Of a stretch of DNA of 64,000 nt, positions 57,819-64,000 are shown piece by piece. Both the position numbers and the translations under genes were made by a program. Position 1 is the stretch's first letter, and each line of letters begins with the position of its first letter. The notes below the pieces were generated by a model. That model was not told the origin of the DNA. It made no database searches and saw only the letters and a program-made list of their open reading frames with translations. The stretch is from CAVVSQ01 sp963848825. Its GTDB lineage: Bacteria > Planctomycetota > Planctomycetia > Gemmatales > Gemmataceae. The stretch covers positions 1,953,436 through 2,017,435 of the forward strand of contig CAWKFA010000015.1 in NCBI GenBank assembly GCA_963848825.1, written 5' to 3'.

Positions 57819-60377
57819 CTACTGCTGCCGCAGCGTACGCTGGAGGGCAAGAGCCTGCACATGCTTGGGATTGGCGGCAAGCGCCTTTTCTAGAGATGCC
57901 AGGGCCGCGGCCACGTCGTGGCGTGCGGCCTGCACCATGGCCAGGTCATAATGGACGGTCGCCGGGCTGGCCACCGCGCGAGGGCCCAGTGGAGATCGTC
58001 GAGCGCCTGAGTGAATTCGCCCGCCTGGAAATGTAGCATGCCGCGGTTCAGGGCCGCCGGCGCCAGCGTGGGGTCCAACCGCAGGGCATGATCATAATCG
58101 GACAGGGCCAGGCGAGGTTGCGAAAGACTGGCATAAACGAGGGCACGATTGTAATAAGCCACGGCTTGCCCCGCCTGCGGCCCGATACAGACACTGAAGT
58201 TCGCCAGGGCCTGAGCCTCCTCGCCAAGGCGATGGGCACAGAGCCCGGCATAGAAATCAGGCCAAAAACCCTGGGGCTGCAGGGCCACCGCTTGTTGCAA
58301 TTGCTGATAAGCGGGCTCAAGTTCGTTAGCTTGAAGCAGGCTGCGCCCCTGGGCGCAGTGTTCCCAGGCGGTTTTGGGTTGTCGAGAAGTTGCCGGCAGC
58401 CCCGGAAGCTTTAACAATTTGCGCAAGCGGTCGCTTCCTGATCCAAGATAATATTGGGACCAAATAAATCTTCCGCTTCCTGCAGCGCAGCAAGCCCTTC
58501 TGAACTGCCTCGCCTTTGTCCTGCCCGGCGCCAGTTGAATCTGGACTTCATTCGCGAAGAGGGCCACATCCAGCAAGTCATTGGCTGCTTCCGGTGTCGC
58601 AGAATTCCAGCCACTTGGAGATGAGCTGGCGTTTGTCCCAGAACGCCCGGCAGGTGTCGGCCAGCCTGTGCAAGGATGAAAGGCTCTTCGCATCGGTCCG
58701 CGAAGCAGCGTTCAGGTCGCTCCCCAGCAAGGGGCGAACCTGTTCGGCCAGCGCGTGCAGCCCCACCAATAACTCAATGCGGCGGAGGCGGCCTGGGCCT
58801 CATGCAGACTGGTCTGCGCTCGTTCCGGAGCCGGTCTAGAGGTCCCTTTGCCAGGGCCAGGGACAGCAAGCGCATTGTCCAGTCCCTTGTCCAGGTTCGC
58901 GCGGGCCTCGTCGAAAAGATGACGGTCCTTCCAGTTCCTGCGTGCCTCGAGCAAGGAATAGTCCGCGTCCGACGCCAGGTGCCGCCAGTTGGCAACCACG
59001 CCCATGCCGATTGAACTCAGAGCGCCGAGGATGACGGTCAAAAGAATGAGCGTGCGCAGGGCGGCGGGACGGCGTCGCCGCCATTTAAGATAGCGCTCCG
59101 CCCAGTCGTGATTGCCGACGCCCACAAGCGGCTGATCGTGGATATGCCGGCGGAGATCTTTGGCCAGCGCCTGGGCGTCCTGATAGCGCGGCGGCTGATG
59201 GCGCGAGACATTTTTCAATGATCGCCGACAGGCCCTTGCTGATGCGCGGGTTACACTTCCACAATGGCGTTGGCGCGCCTGATTGTGGTGGTAGGCGGCC
59301 GCCAAAAGTTTGATAGAGGAGGGCACCCAGCGCATAAATATCGACGCGGCGATCCACCGGCACTGCAATCTTGGTGCCGGCGACGAGAGCCGCCAGGGCC
59401 TTTTCCTGTTCGGGTGGCATGTATCCGGGCGTACCGCCCAGGTGGTCGGGCAGCGGTCCCTGCGTTCTTATAGGTGGCCGCGCCAGGTGAAAATCTAGAA
59501 GCATGGGCTGGCCATCGGCTGCAATCAGGACGTTGGATGGCTTTAAATCGAAATGAACCAGGCCGCATTCGTGAGCATAGTGCAGGGCCTCGGCGAGATT
59601 CAGGCAGATCCAGCAAAGGCTTTTTTCGAAGGACAATTGTTCGAGAATCTTAAGCGCCGGTCCGGTCGCCAACGCGCCGGCCGTACGCAGGTTGGCGATG
59701 ACATGGGGCAGATTGCGGTCTCGGGGAGGCAAATCCGCGAGCTTGTCAAGCAACACATCCAGCGTGACGCCGCCAAAATACGGCATGCAGAGGATCCGTA
59801 ACTTGCGCACCGGATCGTCGACCACCGCGTAAAGCGGCACGATGTTGGTATGCTGTAGACGGGCCAGCGCAGATGTTCCTGGCCGTGAAAAGTCGTCAGC
59901 TTCACGACAACCGGCCGGTCGCCCAGACTGGGCTGGCTGGCCAAGAAGACGTGGCCGGCGGCGCCGCGCCCTAGATGCTTGAGCAACCGAAAATCGCCGA
60001 GCGTTTCACCAACAACAGGGTAGCGCGGCGCAGTGCGCCATGGGTTCGAGCAAGCGATGGCATTCGCGCATCACGTCGAGTTGATCACGCCAGCGGGGAA
60101 AACGTGCCGGCAAATCGGCAAAGGTGTCGGCTGGATCACGCTGCAGGCGCAGACATATTTCCTCGTATATCAGTTCCAGCGCTTCCTCGGGTTTTTCCCA
60201 AAGATCGGGATGGCGATCCAGTAATTCTTCCGTGTTAATCCGGTCGCCCTTGCTCCAGCGCCGCCCCAATTCATCCGCCAGCGAACCGATTAGTGAACTT
60301 TCGGGCTTGGGACGGGCCCGCATCGGCCACATAACCGTGGTGATGGGTGAAACGTCTCGTTCTGAAGAAGAGCTCAT
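57819..60377 (-). CDS. Ser/Thr protein kinase with C-terminal TPR repeats, multiply frameshifted
   Basis: About 850 residues reconstructed. Pkn2-type layout: an N-terminal 120-residue region, kinase domain with LKHLGRGAAGHVFLA (Gly loop), RPVVVKL (Lys), VHFDLKPSNVL (catalytic loop, HFD for HRD), LLDFHLARP (DFH for DFG) and GGTPGYMPPEQ; one transmembrane helix (LILLTVILGALSSIGMGVV); then extracytoplasmic helices and TPRs (QAVAYYNRALVYASLSQPRLALSDYDHALRL). HRD and DFG variants suggest altered activity. At least six breaks. Starts 3 bases after the sigma-factor stop. Confidence 0.82.
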
Positions 60378-60380
60378 AAG

Positions 60381-60953
60381 CTATTTGGTGGACGGCCCTG
60401 TGACTGAAATCTGGCTAGCGAGGTTACGCAAGATCCGCCTTATACTTCCCGGATGAAAATTGGTTCGCCTCGCGATATCTTCGATCGCCATGCCTTGATG
60501 TTTAAGCAGCAAGACAGGACGATATTCCGGCGGACATAGGCGGAAAAATCTGCTGCCAAAGATCGTCCGCTCTCATGTCGGCGCTGGGCGAAGGTTGAAT
60601 TGAAGCGGGGACTTGCTCCAGAGCCAGCGGCCCGACGTTTTCCTCTCTCTGCGCCACTTGTCCTGCTGACGAAAGCGGTCGATGAAACGGTTTCGAGCCG
60701 ACGCGACCAAAAACGCGCGTAGTTGATTGGCGTTCGCGAAACGGTAGCCGGCTTCACAGAATCCTTGGAGGACGTCCGTCCAGACGGATTGCACGATATC
60801 GACGGAATCGAATTTACTACGTAGTCGCTCGGGCAGAAGTCGGCGAACAACTTTGCGGAGATAGGGCTCATATTGCTTGAAGACTTGCGAGGCGGCCTCA
60901 TCGTCGCCGCTGCATAATTTAACTAACAGGGCATCCAAAGGAGTGCTGTTCAT
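60381..60953 (-). CDS. ECF sigma factor paired with the Ser/Thr kinase, frameshifted
   Basis: About 190 residues reconstructed from MNSTPLDALL. Region 2: KFDSVDIVQSVWTDVLQGF and LRAFLVASARNRFIDRFRQQ; region 4 after a frame change near 60630-60650: PEYRPVLLLKHQGMAIEDIARRTNFHPGSIRRIL, a helix-turn-helix. SxDIVQSVW is the form seen in planctomycete ECF groups linked to protein kinases. The stop is 3 bases from the kinase start, so the two genes are co-transcribed and probably act in one pathway. Confidence 0.85.
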
Positions 60954-61004
60954 GGGCAAATGCCCGTCGGGGCTCTATTACTACATCGCGAGCAGCTAGT
61001 TGAG

Positions 61005-62494
61005 TCAAGGCGTCTGGACCTCGGACGGGGCAGACATTATCATTCCGCGTCTACGGGGTATCGCGTCCGGGACTCGCGGACGCCGGCCAGTGCTGGCAGC
61101 AAAACCTGTGCGCGGGGCTAGTTGTTGTCGACTCAATTCAAAGGCTCCAGCGCCCATCGCGGCTGCCACCAGCCACGGAGTCCATCCGGTGGCGGCCGGG
61201 GTGGTAAGTTCCTCTTTGGCGCCAGAGTCAAAGCTTTCGAGAAAGAGGGCCAAACCCGCATTCAATTCGGCAGGGTCGAAGGGCATGGCCTCAGATACCA
61301 GGCCCGCAACTTGGGGGAACGAATCGCCGAGGTTTACCGCGGCCCGGGAGGGTGCAGGCGGTGGGCTATTCAAGCTCCGCTGCGTGCCGGATGCACTCGC
61401 CGCCGCGAGCCCAGCGAACAAAAACGGCCGGTTCGGTTGCGTAAACGCTGGAGCGCCGGCCGGAAACAAGAACGACGCATCCGTATCGCTGATGGCTCGG
61501 ATAGGCTCATTCAGGCGGTTTGCCAAAAGAGTATTCGACGCGGCGCGAATATCGCCGATGTCGCCCAATGGTAACGAAACATTCTGGCCGAAGTTTTGGA
61601 TGTTGTTATTCAAAATCTCGCCGAACACATTGACAGGTTCCGGAGCATTAAATACCCCCGTCGATCGACTGCCCGCAAAACTGCCGCCATTCTGCCCGTT
61701 ACTGAATCCTGCCCCGGGAGAGGCGCTGGAGCCGTTGTTTTCACTTACGACCGGCGACGTGGTTTCCCCGCCTTGGCCGGCGCGGGACCAGCTATCTCGG
61801 GGCCGTTACTGTTCAGCGGGGAAGAATCGGTGATGCCAGGCTGAACGGGAACAGAGTTACTTGCCTGTGGCGTCGACGTGTCCATCGGCGCGCTCGTCGA
61901 TATTGGCGTTGTGGCCGTTTCTTGCTCTACTACTATGGGCGCCGAGTTGTCCTGGGTGCTCGCCGGCGCTGTCGTCGGCATAGGCGCCGAGTTGTTCTGG
62001 CTGCTCGCTGGTACCGTGGTCGGCGCCGTCTCCGGCGGGGTTATGATCACAATTTGGGTAACGGGAGGGATCTCCACGGCTACCGCAGCGGCGGCGGCGT
62101 CGCCGTGTCGGCGGAGTGGGTGCGATGTTTGCTGGGCTCGATACGGGTGGCGACGGCGCGGTAGCGACCAGGTCAAGCGGCAGGATGTTAATACGGCTTG
62201 AAGCACGTCCGTGACCGGATTTACATTATTAGCGGTGGGGCTGACAGCCACAGTGGATGGCGGCGGCGTAGGAGCGGCCGGCGTTGATGCAACAGCAGTT
62301 TGCGCGACGGCGGATTTCGTGGGCAATATAGTGTCCACGGTTTGGACTACGTTCGCCACGAGCTGGTTAACCGGCGAGACAAGTGAGCCAAGCAAATTCA
62401 GGCTCAGTAATGTGCTCAGGACTTCTCGGTCTTCGAGACTTTCCACCGAAAGTTTGATGCGCGTTTTTGACGACTTCGGAGCCCGCGAAACCAT
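61005..62494 (-). CDS. Planctomycete extracellular-motif surface protein, frameshifted
   Basis: About 495 residues reconstructed. It starts MVSRAPKSSKTRIKLSVESLEDREVLSTLL; the LSVESLEDREVLS stretch is the Planc_extracel signal (PF07595). A Ser/Thr/Pro/Ala-rich low-complexity middle follows (ATTPISTSAPMDTSTPQAS), and the end holds a hydrophobic segment (GWTPWLVAAAMGAGAFEL). Breaks near 62050-62160 (two) and near 61640-61745. Lies upstream of the sigma-kinase pair on the same strand and may be its target or sensor. No enzymatic domain seen. Confidence 0.7.
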
Positions 62495-62601
62495 GCCATT
62501 TATCTATCCTCCATCCCTCATGGGATTTATGCTTTGAACTTCTCTGCATCCAAATCTTCGTATAAGCGAAAAACATGCCGTCCGGATTAATATGCTCGTA
62601 T

Positions 62602-62832
62602 TTAGTGAAAAAAGTTAGGATGCGTGGCTTGGGAAGGGTTTGCGTTTAGAACATAAGTCCGAGCCCGCTTGTCCTCGGTAACGAGAAGCTGTTTGCCTGA
62701 TGTGTTCGGCACCACGGTAAACACGTGGCAGTCCAAAAGCCAGTGTAAAAAATGACCACCTATTAAAGAGAACGGAAAAACGGTGACGAGCGAGCGCAAG
62801 GCGGTATTTTCCAGCCTTTTGGTGCTAGCCAT
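62602..62832 (-). CDS. Short hypothetical ORF
   Basis: 76 codons beginning MASTKRLENTALRS right after the T-run of the bshA terminator. It has one weakly hydrophobic stretch (LIGGHFLHWLLDCHVFTVV). No SD and no recognised family. Coding status doubtful. Confidence 0.22.
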   Translation of the reverse strand: MASTKRLENTALRSLVTVFPFSLIGGHFLHWLLDCHVFTVVPNTSGKQLLVTEDKRARTYVLNANPSQATHPNFFH

Positions 62833-62870
62833 AAAAAGGGCCGGGACGTTGCAGCCCGCTCATCCGGCCC
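62833..62870 (-). terminator. Intrinsic terminator after the BshA-like gene
   Basis: Minus strand: GGGCCGG and CCGGCCC pair (7 bp) around a 19-base loop, then TTTTT. It lies just past the probable stop of the glycosyltransferase. Confidence 0.65.
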
Positions 62871-62883
62871 CGCGCCGGGAGCG

Positions 62884-64000
62884 TTACACACCCGCCGATA
62901 GAGCGCCTGATACCTTGGCACGATAACCTCCGCGGAAAAGCGGGCGCGGGCGTCTTTTTGCCCCGCACGGCCAAGCTCGCGCCGGCGCCGGGTCCTGGAC
63001 AAGAGTCGTGACTGCGCGTGCCAGCGACGCGGCATCGCCGAACGGCACCAGCGCTTCCGTGACTTCGTTTTCAACGACTTCGGGGATGCCACCGACAGAC
63101 GTCGATACGCTCGGGCAAGCAAATACCATCCCTTCCAGGATGCTCAGGCAAAAGCTCTCCGTTTCGGAAGTGAAAAAGCCGAGGTCGGCGGCCTGCCAGT
63201 AGTCCTCGATGTCGTTGACCTTATCGCGCACGATGATGCTGCCCTCGAGGCCACGGTGGCGCATCCTCGATGAAGGGTGCAAAACTCTCGCCCGCGAGAA
63301 TGACCAGCTTGAACGACGAGCGCGGCTGGATGCGCTCAGCCGCGTCGAGCAACAAATCGATGCGCTTGACGGGACGAAGGTTGGAGCAATGAAGAATCAG
63401 CACCTCAGCGCCGACGCCCAACTCCGCACGGACCTCGGCACGCGAACGCCGCGGCGTGCGTGGCGCAAAAAAGTTGTGTATGACGTCGATGGGCCGGTCG
63501 ATCGCGAACAGTTTTCGCGTCTCCTCCTTGAGAAAGGCCGACACGGTCGTGATCGCGTCGGATTGCAGGAGCGCATGACGAATGGCGGGCCCATAACCCT
63601 TGTCGTGGCCCAGGAGCGTGGTGTCGGTGCCGTGGAGGGTCGTAATGACACGTGGCTGGACACCGGGCGGCAGCATGGGCGCCACAGGATCCAGCCGTCG
63701 CGTGGGGGACGGCATGATGCCATGGAGAATGTCGAGATTGTAGGCCCGGCTAACTTCCGCCATCTTCACGGACAGGGGCAGCGTGTAGTCTGGGTATTGA
63801 ACAGCCCATAAACATGATCGTCACGGGATGGTAGAACAGATGCGGCGGTCGGGCGGCAAACGAAAAGGCCGCTCATAGCTGATGAAGTGCACCTCACGTC
63901 ACAGTACGCAGGTCTTGCCCGAGGGCGGTCGCCAGGATGCCGCTGCGGCCGACCGACGGTAACAGGTGATGCCAATTCTAAGCGGCCGCGCTTCATCCAT
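62884..64000 (-). CDS. bshA: BshA-like glycosyltransferase (N-acetylglucosaminyl malate synthase), multiply frameshifted, starts at window edge
   Basis: About 370 residues reconstructed; the likely ATG complements 63998-64000. GT4 family. BshA-like landmarks: start LRIGITCY, TTLHGTDTTLLGHDKGY, SDAITTVSAFLKEETRKLF, IDVIHNFF, LHCSNLRPVKRIDLLLDA, ADLGFFTSETESFCLSILEGM and STSVGGIPEVVENEVTEALVPFGD. The HGTDTTL..D and SNLRPVKR stretches favour BshA (first step of bacillithiol synthesis) over other GT4 enzymes. Breaks near 63955, 63900, 63760-63790, 63255, and 62955-62985; exact stop uncertain. bshB/bshC are not in the window. Confidence 0.72.

Overview
The window is high-GC chromosomal DNA from a planctomycete, most likely of the Gemmata/Gemmataceae type. 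This rests on several lineage-typical families: DUF1559 pseudopilins, a TIGR03067 lipocalin-like protein, an ECF sigma factor next to a Ser/Thr kinase with a TPR tail, a surface protein starting with the LEDRxxLS planctomycete extracellular motif, a long NfeD protein with FloA, and a MotA/ExbB + Hsp70-like + ExbD-like operon. No rRNA, tRNA, CRISPR array or intact insertion sequence was seen.

Layout. 0-2.3 kb (minus): MotA/TolQ/ExbB channel protein, Hsp70-like protein and an ExbD/MotB-like coiled-coil protein running off the edge. 2.4-6.6 kb: quinone oxidoreductase, stand-alone LigD-type phosphoesterase, membrane-anchored unknown, AnmK-like kinase and a class-I amidotransferase-like pseudoenzyme. 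6.9-8.7 kb: FHA protein and secreted transglutaminase, followed by a five-copy hairpin tandem array. 9-11.3 kb: UDP-sugar pyrophosphorylase and metallo-hydrolase. 11.5-14.8 kb: sugar MFS transporter, pseudopilin, small membrane protein and a possible transposase scrap. 15-21.4 kb (minus): def-fmt-miaB-glnE. 21.5-26.5 kb (plus): pxpB, ECF sigma and its partner, two secreted proteins, and a second hairpin array. 26.5-32.7 kb (minus): HEAT-repeat protein, an envelope polysaccharide cluster (FAD oxidoreductase, polytopic GT-C-like protein, GtrA) and a TPR lipoprotein. 32.8-35.5 kb: attenuator-controlled DAHP synthase facing dnaA. 36-39.8 kb: GNAT, RRM protein, cytoplasmic HtrA-like protease and two small secreted proteins. 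40-44.7 kb: nfeD-nfeD-floA operon. 44.7-49.4 kb (minus): cimA-valS behind an Ile/Val leader-peptide attenuator. 49.5-56.4 kb (minus): two S9 peptidases, a TIGR03067 protein and a cyclase. 56.5-64 kb: a PQQ-propeller protein, then (minus) kinase, ECF sigma, surface protein and a BshA-like glycosyltransferase.

The most notable regulatory features are two leader-peptide/terminator attenuators. One precedes DAHP synthase (consensus promoter, very strong SD, 10-codon ORF with a Trp codon, multi-helix leader, perfect terminator). The other precedes cimA-valS (consensus promoter, apparently leaderless 28-aa peptide with nine Ile/Val, terminator). Two dispersed hairpin arrays belong to one repeat family and show a compensatory base change in the stem.

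Caution: about 40 or more genes are broken by single frameshifts, including essential ones (dnaA, valS, def, glnE). At least one is an extra base in a homopolymer run. The simplest explanation is uncorrected indel errors in the assembly, so the broken genes are given as one feature over the reconstructed span, with the approximate shift noted.
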